A stretch of 29,774 bases of DNA, from positions 1 through 29,774 of IMG/VR virus record IMGVR_UViG_3300030012_000076; one strand, written 5' to 3'. The stretch is from a virus. Each line of letters starts with the position of its first letter. The stretch's first letter is position 1. A program made the position numbers and the translations under genes. Shown piece by piece: positions 1-8,310 of the stretch. The notes beneath the pieces were generated by a model, which saw nothing but the letters and a program-made list of their open reading frames with translations, searched no databases and was not told where the DNA came from.

Positions 1-323
1 GACAAGAAATCAGGAACATCAGGGCCTATTGTAGCTCCGAACCCTGCTTTCGTAAGTTCTTCTGCCTGTTGATTGTACGGAAGACCTTTGATACGGTCTA
101 AGACCTGTAAATACGATTCGGGTTTTCTGCTACCTTCAGGCATGCCAGCAAACTGTCTCATAAACTGCTGCCCTGCAAGTCTTCTACGAGCTTCAAGTCC
201 GCCGTTTGCACGACGACTTACAGTATCTACCATCTCAGGCGAAGATGCGAGGATCCCGGCTGGAGCACGAGAGTCCGCCAGTACAGTGCGGAACATTTTA
301 CGACGTAGAACTTCGTTGTTCAT
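1..323 (-). CDS. Partial internal virion/ejection-type protein, N-terminus only
   Basis: An ATG at 323 opens a frame with no stop to the left edge, giving 107 residues that begin MNNEVLRRKMFRTVLADSRA. The start overlaps the stop of the preceding gene as TAATG, the usual junction in this operon. The visible part is charged and helical (KMFRTVLAD, GLEARRRLAGQQFMRQFAG) and carries no catalytic motif. Position after two ejection-type proteins suggests a long internal virion protein, which in related short-tailed phages often carries a peptidoglycan-cleaving domain further in; that is inference, because the body of the gene lies outside the window. Certain as a gene, uncertain in function. Confidence 0.75.
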   Translation of the reverse strand, partial: MNNEVLRRKMFRTVLADSRAPAGILASSPEMVDTVSRRANGGLEARRRLAGQQFMRQFAGMPEGSRKPESYLQVLDRIKGLPYNQQAEELTKAGFGATIGPDVPDFL

Positions 324-1147
324 TAGCTAGTCCTCGCTGGGCCAAAGAAGTTACCAAAGCCACCAGCCTGACCAACAGCACCGAGACCCGCGATACCGAG
401 TCCGAGAAGTTGTGAGCCAAGGCTCGGACTCGGAGTCGAAGTTGTTTGCATAGTTGACTGCAACGCTGGTACACCACGGAAGATATCTGATAAGAATCCA
501 ATTTCCTGAAATGGCAGAGCCTGTCGAGCAAGTTCGTTTGCTCTGGCAATATCAAAGCCAGCCTGCTGCTGACGCTGTTGTAAACTACCAATACCCAGAA
601 GCTGATTAACGTCCTGCCCAAACATCTGCTGCTGCGCCTGACCAAGCCCTGCTTGTAGTCGTGCAGCATTTTGTGCCGCTTGCTGTGCTTGCTGGAAACC
701 CTGTTGGCGAAGCTGACCAGCAGAACGTGCCTGTTGTTCTAGTGTCTTACCAGCTAGGTCTGCCTGCGCCACACCAAATCGTGAGCCACCAAACGCACCA
801 GACGCTACGCCTTGCCCCGCTAGTTGATTCTGTGCTTTAGCCCCTTGAGTTGCAATGTCCTGCATTGTTTGCTGGACAACCTGATTCTCAAAAGGATTCA
901 TAAACTGTTGTGCGCCACCCGGTCCCGCAAACTGAGCCGCCCGATCAAGAAAAGGTTGATACCCACCAATACCAGAACCTGCTAACGCTATTGCTCGATT
1001 CTGATCAGCTGACAACTTAGCTAATTGTTGTGGTGCAAAAGGCTGTGGTGTGCCACGAAGAGCCTGTGCCTGTGCAAAAATATCTTTCAGAAACTCTTCC
1101 TGAAAGGGGGCAAGTCTTGTTACCTGTTCTACTGTTTGTGTCGCCAT
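323..1147 (-). CDS. Gln/Ala-rich putative ejection (internal virion) protein
   Basis: 274 residues. The middle (about 85-215) is a long helical stretch rich in Gln and Ala (QQAQQAAQNAARLQAGLGQAQQQMFGQ), followed by a Gly-rich hydrophobic C-terminus (LGSQLLGLGIAGLGAVGQAGGFGNFFG) that could insert in a membrane. This composition is typical of podovirus ejection proteins such as P22 gp7/gp20 or T7 gp14, which leave the capsid with the DNA and form a channel through the envelope. No sequence-level match to a named family is claimed. It follows the gene at 1147-1998 by a TAATG-type overlap and is co-expressed with it. Virion location is inferred from position after the nozzle-like gene. Confidence 0.7.
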   Translation of the reverse strand: MATQTVEQVTRLAPFQEEFLKDIFAQAQALRGTPQPFAPQQLAKLSADQNRAIALAGSGIGGYQPFLDRAAQFAGPGGAQQFMNPFENQVVQQTMQDIATQGAKAQNQLAGQGVASGAFGGSRFGVAQADLAGKTLEQQARSAGQLRQQGFQQAQQAAQNAARLQAGLGQAQQQMFGQDVNQLLGIGSLQQRQQQAGFDIARANELARQALPFQEIGFLSDIFRGVPALQSTMQTTSTPSPSLGSQLLGLGIAGLGAVGQAGGFGNFFGPARTS

Positions 1148-1998
1148 TAGCCTGTCGCCTCTAGTTCTGACATCATATCATATAAACGTGCGGCACCAAT
1201 ATCTCTATCTCCACCGCCTGCACCTCGAACAGCCTTGGCTGTTAAAACAAACTCACCGTCGGAGAGTCTTGCTGGCACAGAATCCGATGTTCCTGTGCCC
1301 GGTCCGTCAACCTCACCACCGCCTGCATGTACATCCCCACCATGAGCATACCCAGAAGAACGAGCAACAGGCCGATATGGGTCAGTGTAGTAATTGTACC
1401 CTGGATCTTGAAGCTCTCTAAGTTCATCTGCATATTGTTTCATATCCGTAGGGTCATTCATATCATACCTTTTTCCAGACCTGCCTACAAGTGTGCCCTT
1501 AACTTCGCCCGGTCTTGTGTCGGGCATACCAGAACCGCCCTTTTCTTCTTCTTCTTCACCAAACATGCCGCCAGCAAGTGCTAACGCACCAGCACCCAGC
1601 CCAAGTTTTGTGCCCATGCTCATGTCGTCAAACATTGAGAAGATGCCTTTTTTCTCTGGAGACACGGAAGATTTAAGACCAGTGCGAAGAAACTCTCCAC
1701 TTCCTCTACTGCCTACGGGCAAGGAAGGTGCACCCATGCCAAGCATAGACGTACCTTTGTAACTTGGAAGAAGACTGCCAATGCCTTTACCTGCGCCCAT
1801 GCCAAAGCTTGCTCCCTTGGCAAGTGAACCACCCGCGTAACCCATAGCACCAGCAAGCAAAGCGTCTTCAATATCTCCACCACCAGCAAGTGAACCAATC
1901 CCAGAACCAAGGGCCGCGCCCATTGGGCCACCAAGAGCAAACCCAACAACTCCACCAATAGGAGCAAGCATTTTTTTGAATGACTTAAATAAACCCAT
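1147..1998 (-). CDS. Glycine-rich putative ejection protein with C-terminal SDGEFVLTAKAVRGAG module
   Basis: 283 residues. Residues 12-40 and 50-70 form Gly/Ala zipper helices (GGVVGFALGGPMGAALGSGIG) likely to enter a membrane; a second hydrophobic Gly/Ala helix lies near 130-147, followed by an acidic run EEEEE. The last 58 residues are a distinct module: GPGTGTSDSVPARLSDGEF, then VLTAKAVRGAGGGDRDIGA and a terminal helix. I recall this C-terminal module as very common in uncultured marine phage proteins of varied N-termini, without a known function. Location between the nozzle-like protein and other ejection-type proteins supports an internal virion or DNA-ejection role. The function remains inference. 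Confidence 0.7.
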   Translation of the reverse strand: MGLFKSFKKMLAPIGGVVGFALGGPMGAALGSGIGSLAGGGDIEDALLAGAMGYAGGSLAKGASFGMGAGKGIGSLLPSYKGTSMLGMGAPSLPVGSRGSGEFLRTGLKSSVSPEKKGIFSMFDDMSMGTKLGLGAGALALAGGMFGEEEEEKGGSGMPDTRPGEVKGTLVGRSGKRYDMNDPTDMKQYADELRELQDPGYNYYTDPYRPVARSSGYAHGGDVHAGGGEVDGPGTGTSDSVPARLSDGEFVLTAKAVRGAGGGDRDIGAARLYDMMSELEATG

Positions 1999-2225
1999 TA
2001 CGCAACCTTTATTGTGCCGCTGTCGTTATACAAGGACCCAGTTTCAAGGCCCGTCGCTGAAGTAGGCAGATCCGTCAGCGTTAGTTTAGTCCCCCGCATC
2101 TCACCCGGATTACGCTCCTGCTCGATAAAAGTCTGTATAGAACGCACAAGATCCGCCATATACTGTTGTGTATACTCGATCGGTGGTTCTGGGAGCCTTG
2201 GTGGTGCAACCTGATTACTTGACAT
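1998..2225 (-). CDS. Small conserved tail-associated protein
   Basis: 75 residues: a proline-rich N-terminus (PPRLPEPPIEYT), a helix with QQYMADLVRSIQTFIEQER, and a C-terminal segment with LPTSATGLETGSLYNDSGTIKV that looks like a short beta motif often seen in phage fibre or tail proteins. It starts by a TAATG overlap with the end of the nozzle-like gene and its stop overlaps the next start, so it is translated with both. The helix followed by a small beta tip suggests a trimeric needle or plug element, but nothing in the sequence proves it; P22 gp26 is much longer. Function not recognised. Confidence 0.7.
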   Translation of the reverse strand: MSSNQVAPPRLPEPPIEYTQQYMADLVRSIQTFIEQERNPGEMRGTKLTLTDLPTSATGLETGSLYNDSGTIKVA

Positions 2226-4366
2226 TATCTTCTACCATCCTGCCTTATGTCTACACGAGGGCTACCTAGTTTCCATTTAGACCCTAATGCATTTGATTCT
2301 ACACGAAGTGCAAAGGAACGTCCACGAACTCTTAGGTCTAGCTGTTCTGTAAACTCTTCTACTGGTGTTGTTTGTGTGCGGCTGGTTGTACCAGACTGCG
2401 TGTTGTCAAAGTCTGCTCCCGGATTGTTGCGCGCCTTAACTGTAAATGTAGCCTGCGGGGAGGCTAAGTTAGTTGACCCATCAAAAGTTAAATCGGGTAT
2501 GACTTTACGCAGATATGTAAACTTATCCCCGTCACCTATATCAATGGCAGCAGATTCAATAAACGAGTTCATCGCAGAACCGTCGTCGTCGTAGCCAAGC
2601 TCGTGGTTGTAAATATAATTATCACCTACAGCTATGGGAAAGGTCCGAGTTCCACGATCCAACCATGCAGTTCTTTCAAGCGTACCAAAGTACCATACCT
2701 TCTCACTGTAGTTGTATGTGACATATCGGTTGTTGTCACTGGAACTAGCGGACGGATAGAACCATGTTACTTCACTAAACTCAGAGTTGATGCCTGCAAC
2801 AACCTTGTCTTTTTGTGCGAGGTTAAAGTCTAAGAAAACCTTGTCCTTAACTGTGCAGGGAAGTGTTTGTGTCTGCCCAGCATAAACATAAAATGTATCA
2901 ATACCCATCCAGAAAACAAAATCTTCTGTCGATACCGCAGCGTTTGGACTCATAATAGTAATGTTACTGGACAGTTGCTGTAGGCCAAAGGTAAATGGTG
3001 GACCAATAAATCGCATGGATGTAAGGGCGGTGTCTGTCCACACCAGTATCTCACGCTTTGTTTCTACGGCCTGCATGAAGGTTGACCCTGCACCCAAGCG
3101 CAAGTCACCCGCTGTGTTAGTAGAAGTAGGATACCATTCAGTTGGGTTCTCTTGATCAGAAAAACGAATAATCAGCGGGTCTTGAATACCATCGCCATCT
3201 GTTGCAGATGCGCTAGAGTTCAACCCATCGGCACCAAAAGCAATAACATGCCTGTCGCGGTCAGAAACAAGAACCTGTTTGGCTACAGTTGGGACGCTTC
3301 GCTTTGTGCCTGTAATTGTGTTCAGCTTTACAGCACGAGTGGACAGGTTGTTTGTTCTGTCCCAATAGTAAATCTCATCATCGCGTGGATTGATAAGCAG
3401 GTCTTCCCCAAAGTTATCATGTGACCACAAACGAATCTGTGTCGTAGTTGTTAGACCACCAGATGCTGCGCTGCCCCAGCCAGAGAAATCATTCGCCGGG
3501 TCAGCATTACCTAGTGCCAGTCTTACAACAGAACCATCAGCGTGTGTTGTAGCTGTAGTACCAGAGTGACCGCGTGTGCAGCTTGTCAGGTCGTTGCTTG
3601 ATATACCACCAACTAGAATAAGTTCATTGCCAATTAGTACAACATCACTAGCCACAATGCCTGTGGTGCTTGTTACAGTGATTGTTGTGTCTCCAGCGGT
3701 TAACGTACCGCCCTCGTTTACGGTTGTCTGCAATGCACCGTTGGTTACACCATAGTAAAGACCTGCACCCCAACCTGTTCCACCAACAGTGGTGTCAAGT
3801 CCCACGTTTATCTGATACGCACCCACGGTGCTTGAACCACCGTTGCCTGAGTCTGAAGAGTTAGCGGCTACTGCGCTAGTAATTTCGTAAGTATCGGCAT
3901 CTACAACCCGTGCAACTTGATATTCTTGATTAAGAACAGTAGCAGTGATTACACCGCCAAGGCTTGCCGCTCCAGAAAAAGTAACAAAATCGAACTGAAA
4001 GGCACCATGCCCTACGTCTGTAACAGTGATAGTGGTTGAGCCATTTGTTGCAGCGAAGGTAACATCCCCCGCCGCAGTAGTGTTACGAAGCGGAGTTATG
4101 TTATTCAGGCTTTCACCTTCTTCTATATAGTATTTAAGATGGGTGCCTATGCCCAAATAGTCAGAACCGTCTAGCGCAATCCAGTTATGTAACGCACGGG
4201 CAGAGCCATCATAGGTGCTTTCTGTGTACTTTTCCCAACCGCCTATTTTTTCAGGATAGCCAAACCGAAATCTAATTTTGTCACAGTCGCGCCAACCCCC
4301 TTCGTTTGAATACGAAGTGACCTCTCTGTTAATACCTGGCTTAAACTGTAACTTAGTTAAGGGCAT
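2225..4366 (-). CDS. Tail nozzle / P22 gp10-like structural protein
   Basis: 713 residues. The N-terminus MPLTKLQFKPGINREVTSYS followed by GGWRDCDKIRFRFGYPEKIGGW is the signature I associate with short-tail hub/nozzle proteins of marine podovirus contigs, comparable in role to P22 gp10 or T7 gp12. The body is beta-rich with propeller-like blocks (DRDRHVIAFGAD, REILVWTDTALTSMRF, VSTEDFVFWMGIDTFYVYAG, RYVTYNYSEKVWYFG). Residues about 95-290 look like an insertion of beta repeats (GSTTITVTDVGHG, GDTTITVTSTTGI) absent from shorter homologues. The C-terminus (LRVRGRSFALRVESNALGSKWKLGSPRVDIR) is the expected beta end. It lies between fibre genes and ejection proteins, consistent with forming the distal tail tube. 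Confidence 0.75.
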   Translation of the reverse strand: MPLTKLQFKPGINREVTSYSNEGGWRDCDKIRFRFGYPEKIGGWEKYTESTYDGSARALHNWIALDGSDYLGIGTHLKYYIEEGESLNNITPLRNTTAAGDVTFAATNGSTTITVTDVGHGAFQFDFVTFSGAASLGGVITATVLNQEYQVARVVDADTYEITSAVAANSSDSGNGGSSTVGAYQINVGLDTTVGGTGWGAGLYYGVTNGALQTTVNEGGTLTAGDTTITVTSTTGIVASDVVLIGNELILVGGISSNDLTSCTRGHSGTTATTHADGSVVRLALGNADPANDFSGWGSAASGGLTTTTQIRLWSHDNFGEDLLINPRDDEIYYWDRTNNLSTRAVKLNTITGTKRSVPTVAKQVLVSDRDRHVIAFGADGLNSSASATDGDGIQDPLIIRFSDQENPTEWYPTSTNTAGDLRLGAGSTFMQAVETKREILVWTDTALTSMRFIGPPFTFGLQQLSSNITIMSPNAAVSTEDFVFWMGIDTFYVYAGQTQTLPCTVKDKVFLDFNLAQKDKVVAGINSEFSEVTWFYPSASSSDNNRYVTYNYSEKVWYFGTLERTAWLDRGTRTFPIAVGDNYIYNHELGYDDDGSAMNSFIESAAIDIGDGDKFTYLRKVIPDLTFDGSTNLASPQATFTVKARNNPGADFDNTQSGTTSRTQTTPVEEFTEQLDLRVRGRSFALRVESNALGSKWKLGSPRVDIRQDGRR

Positions 4367-4373
4367 GTATCAC

Positions 4374-5099
4374 CTATGTCGGTTGCGGCACTGAAGAAGA
4401 ACTGTAAAAAGTACCACCTAAAACTCGCGCACCTTTACCAAAGCTAGGAGGGTTGGTAACTTTAAACCCAAACCATGTGTATCCATTGGAATTTGCGGTG
4501 CTCACATTATCTGTAGCCCATGTAATAATTCCCGTGTTATAGCTTCCACCCGTATAAGTAATTGAACTTATAAGACCTGCGGTAGTCCAAACTATGTCGT
4601 AACTTCTTGACCCACCTGTACTGCCGCTAGACCCAGCATTCCATGCGGCAACTATGTTAGTTACATTGCTATCAGTTGTGCCGCCGTACAAAACAACATT
4701 GTTGCTGTACGCAGAGGTGTCTTCGTTTTGTGAAATTGTAATACTTGCACTGGTTATATAGCCTTGCCCCGCACGAAATACAGGTTGCCAAGCCACAGCA
4801 TTTGCAGATGCAGAAATACTAAAAGGTGCGTCCGTGCTGCTTTGGTCATTCAAGCCAAACCCATTTTCGTTAAACAGATAAGACATCCAAACCCGTATGT
4901 CTCTGTTGCCTGACTGAGAACTACCGTAGAAGTCCTTAATTCCAATCTCACCGCTTGTCGGTATACTAGCTGTGGCTACAGTATCAGGCACACCTTCAGT
5001 GCCGTTGCGATAATAGTCCTTCAAGCTGTGCGGTGCGGTTCCGCCATACTGTGAAGCTATTTCGCTTAAACTAATTGCGCCAGAACTTGGAAGAGCCAT
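4374..5099 (-). CDS. Virion structural / tail fibre protein (MALPSSG family)
   Basis: 241 residues. The N-terminus MALPSSGAISLSEIASQYGG followed by SLKDYYRNG and IPTSGEIGIKDFYG is a short repeated pattern (SG-x-ISLSEI / SGEIGIKDFYG) that I recall at the start of many marine phage structural proteins, probably an attachment region. Residues about 80-241 are Ser/Thr/Gly-rich beta sequence with regular aromatic positions, as in fibre tips. No catalytic motif is visible. It begins one base before the end of the preceding 263-residue fibre gene and precedes the nozzle-like gene by seven bases. Likely a receptor-binding or decoration component; exact place in the virion unknown. Confidence 0.65.
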   Translation of the reverse strand: MALPSSGAISLSEIASQYGGTAPHSLKDYYRNGTEGVPDTVATASIPTSGEIGIKDFYGSSQSGNRDIRVWMSYLFNENGFGLNDQSSTDAPFSISASANAVAWQPVFRAGQGYITSASITISQNEDTSAYSNNVVLYGGTTDSNVTNIVAAWNAGSSGSTGGSRSYDIVWTTAGLISSITYTGGSYNTGIITWATDNVSTANSNGYTWFGFKVTNPPSFGKGARVLGGTFYSSSSVPQPT

Positions 5100-5891
5100 T
5101 TAAATTGTCCCTGAAGCTGTAATGTCATCCGCAGAGACTATTTCGCCTGTAGTTTTTATTTTTGCATAGCCAGTGCCGTTATAACTAAACACAAGTTCGT
5201 TACTGACTACACTTATGGTCCAGCTACCTAGTGTAAAAGTACTGCCGCTAATGGGAACAGTAGAGAAGCTTAGAGTGCCTGAACCATTTGTTTGCAGGTA
5301 CTGACCGTTTGTACCGTCAGCCGTAGGATAGTTTAGGCTTGCTGCTTGCAGTTTAGATATGGCAACCGTGCCTGTGCCATTGGGTGTAATGTTAATATTT
5401 CCGTTGCTGGTAGAGACAATCGAGTTGCCATTAACGTCCAAATTTCCGCCAAGCTGGGGAGTCGTGTCCCCAACAACATCAGAAGGCAACACACGAACCT
5501 GTGCGCCGGAACCTGCGCCATCACCGTATATCCAAGCAGAAGCCCCTGCTAAAATGGTCACATTACCACCAGAGCCTTGAGTAAATACAACAGACTGTGA
5601 GGTGGTGTTGTTTACAAGATACAGCTTTGACTGGTCGTTAGGGGTAATAGTGACCGTGTTTGTTCCTGACGGCGAACCAGATAACACCAACACTTTATAG
5701 TGACCGTCTGACAAAGCCCCGTCTGTTGTGGTAAGTGTTGTGGTTGTACCCGTTAAAGTAAGCGTAACAACTCCATTTAACACACGATCAATAATGTCAA
5801 AGTTTGTGTTGACTGTTGTGCCCCAGGCTCCAGCCTGTTCACCAGATCCCGGCTTTTCAATGCCTGAGTTTGAAGTAAATGTACTTGCCAT
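5100..5891 (-). CDS. Tail fibre protein
   Basis: 263 residues. The N-terminus MASTFTSNSGIEKPGSGEQA followed by GAWGTTVNTNFDIIDRVLNG is a recognisable virion-anchoring segment of marine phage fibres. The middle has a beta block (VTITPNDQSKLYLVNNTTSQSVVF) and a collagen-like or beta-helical Asn/Gly repeat (PQLGGNLDVNGNSIVSTSNG, NINITPNGTGTVAI) typical of trimeric fibre shafts. The C-terminus (GSWTISVVSNELVFSYNGTGYAKI) resembles a small beta tip found in many phage proteins. It abuts the repeat-rich gene upstream and the MALPSSG gene downstream without gaps. Structural role is well supported by style; receptor specificity cannot be read. Confidence 0.75.
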   Translation of the reverse strand: MASTFTSNSGIEKPGSGEQAGAWGTTVNTNFDIIDRVLNGVVTLTLTGTTTTLTTTDGALSDGHYKVLVLSGSPSGTNTVTITPNDQSKLYLVNNTTSQSVVFTQGSGGNVTILAGASAWIYGDGAGSGAQVRVLPSDVVGDTTPQLGGNLDVNGNSIVSTSNGNINITPNGTGTVAISKLQAASLNYPTADGTNGQYLQTNGSGTLSFSTVPISGSTFTLGSWTISVVSNELVFSYNGTGYAKIKTTGEIVSADDITASGTI

Positions 5892-6608
5892 TTATGCCAC
5901 CTTGTTTGTCCATGTTTCAGACGATGTGCCTGCGTTTATTTCAGTCCAACTATCGCCTGTGTGAGTTATGGGTGTCCAGTTTTCAGTTGTTGCACCAGCG
6001 TCAATCTTTACCCACAGTATATCACCATTCGTAGTTATAACAAATAGACTGTCCATTGTTTGTGAAGTGGTTAACAAAAAACCACCTAAAGTAGACATGT
6101 CGAAAGAACTATCTAACGAAGCAACGCCTCTAAGCAATAAGCCCCCTGTAGATGTTTGAATAAAGTTTGCATCCAGTTCTGCCACACCTGACGCGATCAA
6201 CTGTTGTGTGGTAGTTTGCGTAAAGTTTGCATCAACACTAGAGCTTCCTGATGCGATAAAAATCGGTGTAGTGGTTTGCGTGAAGTTAGCATCAACACTT
6301 GCAACACCAGAGGCTGTAAAGTTTGGCGCGGTAGTCTGCGTGAAGTTAGCATCTACTTCCGCAACGCCCACAGCTATGAGTTGTTGTGTTGTAGTTTGCG
6401 TAAAGTTACTGGATAAATCTACTTCACCTATAAGAGTACCCGCAGCGGCAGATATCTTTACAAACAGTGCTTCTAATTCTAACACCCCTGAAAAGGTAGC
6501 GTTAGCGGCGGTTGTTTGCGTAAAATTTGCATCAACGGTCTCAGTCCCAAATAGCAAAATGCCATCGGTAGCGATACTGTTTTCAGCTATCGCATAAGAA
6601 CCAAACAT
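5892..6608 (-). CDS. Repeat-rich fibre protein with nine 20-residue VDANFTQTT units
   Basis: 238 residues. After a short N-terminus (MFGSYAIAENSIATDGILLFG), residues 25-200 consist of nine consecutive units of exactly 20 residues whose core is VDANFTQTT-x5-ASGVAS, the outer units being the most degenerate. Regular length with alternating hydrophobic positions suggests a beta-solenoid or stacked trimeric shaft. The C-terminal 38 residues have spaced Trp motifs (ENWTPI, DSWTEI, ETWTNK) repeated about every 13-15 residues. The start overlaps the previous stop (TAATG). No homologous family is claimed. Copy number is a plausible source of length variation among relatives. Confidence 0.75.
   Translation of the reverse strand: MFGSYAIAENSIATDGILLFGTETVDANFTQTTAANATFSGVLELEALFVKISAAAGTLIGEVDLSSNFTQTTTQQLIAVGVAEVDANFTQTTAPNFTASGVASVDANFTQTTTPIFIASGSSSVDANFTQTTTQQLIASGVAELDANFIQTSTGGLLLRGVASLDSSFDMSTLGGFLLTTSQTMDSLFVITTNGDILWVKIDAGATTENWTPITHTGDSWTEINAGTSSETWTNKVA
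6009..6536 (-). repeat. 60-bp tandem coding repeat, nine units
   Basis: On the plus strand a block of the type gtagtttgcgtaaagtttgc recurs at about 6210, 6270, 6330, 6390 and 6510, always at multiples of 60 bases. Inner units are nearly identical at the DNA level and the outer ones only at protein level. It encodes the 20-residue units of the protein at 5892-6608, so it is a coding repeat in frame, not an array of spacers. Confidence 0.85.
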
Positions 6609-6811
6609 TAGTCTGCGTCCTGTATTGTTAACTCACCAGCATCTATTTTGGCTTGAATGTCTGAAGGCAAGCTACTTCTATTAGCACGGAGCCATGACTG
6701 AAAAGGCGGATACTTGTCTGTAGCATGAAGTCTTATTTTATCATCGGTATCAACTTTAGCATACATCTGTGTACCATCTTCTAATTGATAATCTACGGTA
6801 TATGTTTTCAC
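6608..6811 (-). CDS. Small fibre-associated protein, unrecognised
   Basis: 67 residues beginning with a GTG codon at 6811, preceded by GGAGATATCT, a good Shine-Dalgarno at suitable spacing, so the GTG start is favoured. The sequence is acidic, with MKTYTVDYQLEDGTQMYAKVD as a possible beta hairpin and DIQAKIDAGELTIQDAD as a C-terminal helix. It sits between the 371-residue fibre gene and the repeat fibre gene, the usual position of a small fibre-folding chaperone, but no chaperone motif is visible. Its stop overlaps the next start. Function unknown. Confidence 0.65.
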   Translation of the reverse strand: MKTYTVDYQLEDGTQMYAKVDTDDKIRLHATDKYPPFQSWLRANRSSLPSDIQAKIDAGELTIQDAD

Positions 6812-6820
6812 AGATATCTC

Positions 6821-7936
6821 CTATAGTTCCGCACTAAATGCTAAAAACGCATCGGTGCTTTCAGCCCTCATAAAACAAGCATCTCCGCTTGTAAATCCTG
6901 CACCACTTGAAATTAAATTTATTAATGCGTTTTCAGCAGTAAACCCGCCTGCCGTGGGTACACTTGTGCCGTTAGCGTCTGATGTAACTCGTATTGAATA
7001 ATCACTTGCTGTACCACTCTGCTCAATAGCTGATGGTGCTGCTCTCATAGGAATTGGAAATTGAAGCATGTAAGCACCTGTTTGAGTGCCATCCATGTTA
7101 CCAATACAAGGGAAAGTCTCGTTTGCTGACATACCACCATTAGGTGCTGGCGTTCTATAGTAATAACGTAAACACCTTTGATACTCATCCCCAAATAACC
7201 GATGTTCAAATGGTGTAGCCTGTTCGCCTACTTCAAGCTGTACGCCAGTTATTTGCCACGTTGCATTTGTTGTTGTAGCAACTGCATTAGCTGTATGTCC
7301 AACAGCACTTTTTGCTGTAGCAAATGTTTCCCAACTAGAGTTAGAGCCTGATGTGTAATTACTGCCAGCCATCAAAAACCAATTAAGCTGTAGCCCAGCC
7401 GTATTGTCATCAGTTATGCCGCTGGCAGTATTCGCGTCAAATGTAATACTTTTTCTTTCCCAAGTGTTTGCGCTATTAATAGTGTAAGCCTGACCAAACA
7501 CTTTGTTAGCGTCATAAATATAGGCGTTGAATCCATAAGTAGCCGCAACACTACTTTTTACATAAAATGAAACAGTAAATTTTTTAGCGGCAGATGTACC
7601 AAAGCCTAATGACTGTAAGTCTTGACCCTCTGCCCTGTATATTACCCTTAACTCTTCATCAGCCGCAACTGCACTTTCAGCGGTAGTTGTTTGTAGTTTT
7701 AGTGAATTAGAAAACCCGCTTGGCCCGTCTGCCTCTTGTGTTACTGTAAGGCGTAACTCATCTTCATTTACAAAGTTAAATAGAAATCTGTCACAAGTTA
7801 TGTACCCACTTGTATGCTGTGCCGTTTCACTTACGCTTCTTTGGCTCACGTTCATTGCGCCATTGATAATCAAATTCCTGTTTGACAGGCTTGATTGCGA
7901 ACCTATCAGTGCGGCTAGTTCTGCTGCTTTACTCAT
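6821..7936 (-). CDS. Large tail fibre / putative carbohydrate-binding receptor protein
   Basis: 371 residues starting MSKAAELAALIG at 7936; this start overlaps the previous stop as ATGA and has GGAG seven bases upstream, better than an earlier in-frame codon at 7954. Residues 17-60 (LSNRNLIINGAMNVSQRS, GYITCDRFLF) match the NLIINGAM-x-V-x-QR...DRW/F pattern of phage fibre proteins with a CBM-like jelly roll. Residues about 120-240 continue the jelly roll (FTVSFYVKSSVAATYGF, WERKSITFDANTASGITDD) and end in the familiar WQITGVQLEVGEQATPFEHR followed by CLRYYYRT. The C-terminal 100 residues form a separate beta domain, probably the tip. A role in glycan recognition at the cell surface is inferred from the fold. 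Confidence 0.75.
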   Translation of the reverse strand: MSKAAELAALIGSQSSLSNRNLIINGAMNVSQRSVSETAQHTSGYITCDRFLFNFVNEDELRLTVTQEADGPSGFSNSLKLQTTTAESAVAADEELRVIYRAEGQDLQSLGFGTSAAKKFTVSFYVKSSVAATYGFNAYIYDANKVFGQAYTINSANTWERKSITFDANTASGITDDNTAGLQLNWFLMAGSNYTSGSNSSWETFATAKSAVGHTANAVATTTNATWQITGVQLEVGEQATPFEHRLFGDEYQRCLRYYYRTPAPNGGMSANETFPCIGNMDGTQTGAYMLQFPIPMRAAPSAIEQSGTASDYSIRVTSDANGTSVPTAGGFTAENALINLISSGAGFTSGDACFMRAESTDAFLAFSAEL

Positions 7937-8310
7937 GCTAGGTCTCCATGCCAAGTGCCAAACACATCATCCATATCATTGCCACTGCCGCTGTCATGCA
8001 AGCAATCTATTGTTGTTTGACTTGATGTTCTAGCTGTAGAACCAGCAATATCTGCTTGAGTACCATTTAAATTACAAGCAGTAGTTATAGAATAGTTAGC
8101 TGAGTTCATATTATTAGAAAATGCAGTTGTGTAATTACCTGTTCCGTTATCTGTCAAAGAACCAATATTAAAGCTATCATCAATACTAACAGTGCCACTG
8201 CCATCAAAATGCACCCACGCTTTTGCACTTCCCTCCGCCACATATGTCATGGCAACAGAGTTGTTACCGCTGGCATCTTTCAGGGTGTTTACTCTCAGTT
8301 CGCTTGCCAT
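7933..8310 (-). CDS. Fibre-tip paralogue B3 (SFNxxSxTD / GDLA family)
   Basis: 125 residues; third tip gene of module B. It has the family core: GSAKAWVHFDGSGT, then DDSFNIGSLTDNGTGNYTTA, FSNNMNSANYS, and the terminal HGDLA. The VxxGSAKxW segment is shared specifically with paralogue A3 at 11218-11595. The family resembles small beta-sandwich tip domains common in marine phage fibres; receptor contact is inference. ATG at 8310 overlaps the stop of the gene upstream (TAATG), and its own TGA overlaps the ATG of the large fibre gene. The codons for GDLA supply the Shine-Dalgarno GGAG of that next gene. Confidence 0.75.
   Translation of the reverse strand: MASELRVNTLKDASGNNSVAMTYVAEGSAKAWVHFDGSGTVSIDDSFNIGSLTDNGTGNYTTAFSNNMNSANYSITTACNLNGTQADIAGSTARTSSQTTIDCLHDSGSGNDMDDVFGTWHGDLA
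7934..7947 (-). repeat. Junction repeat copy 1 (GDLA codons + Shine-Dalgarno)
   Basis: Minus strand GGAGACCTAGCATG: codons for Gly-Asp-Leu-Ala, then ATG of the next gene (6821-7936) overlapping the TGA stop. GGAG lies seven bases before the ATG. Confidence 0.8.

Noticed and set aside
298-669. Minus-strand ORF of 123 residues within the Gln/Ala-rich ejection gene
   Set aside because: Overlaps a long, compositionally coherent ORF in another frame and lacks a ribosome site; Ser/Arg/Leu composition is typical of shadow frames.
6009-6536. Possible CRISPR array because of regular 60-bp spacing
   Set aside because: The whole unit is coding and in frame, similarity extends through the entire unit rather than alternating repeat and unique spacer, and no cas genes are near.
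6208-6597. Plus-strand ORF with VVCVKLASTLATPEA repeats
   Set aside because: It is the antisense reading of the 60-bp repeat in the fibre gene; repeats in both strands follow automatically from the tandem DNA repeat.
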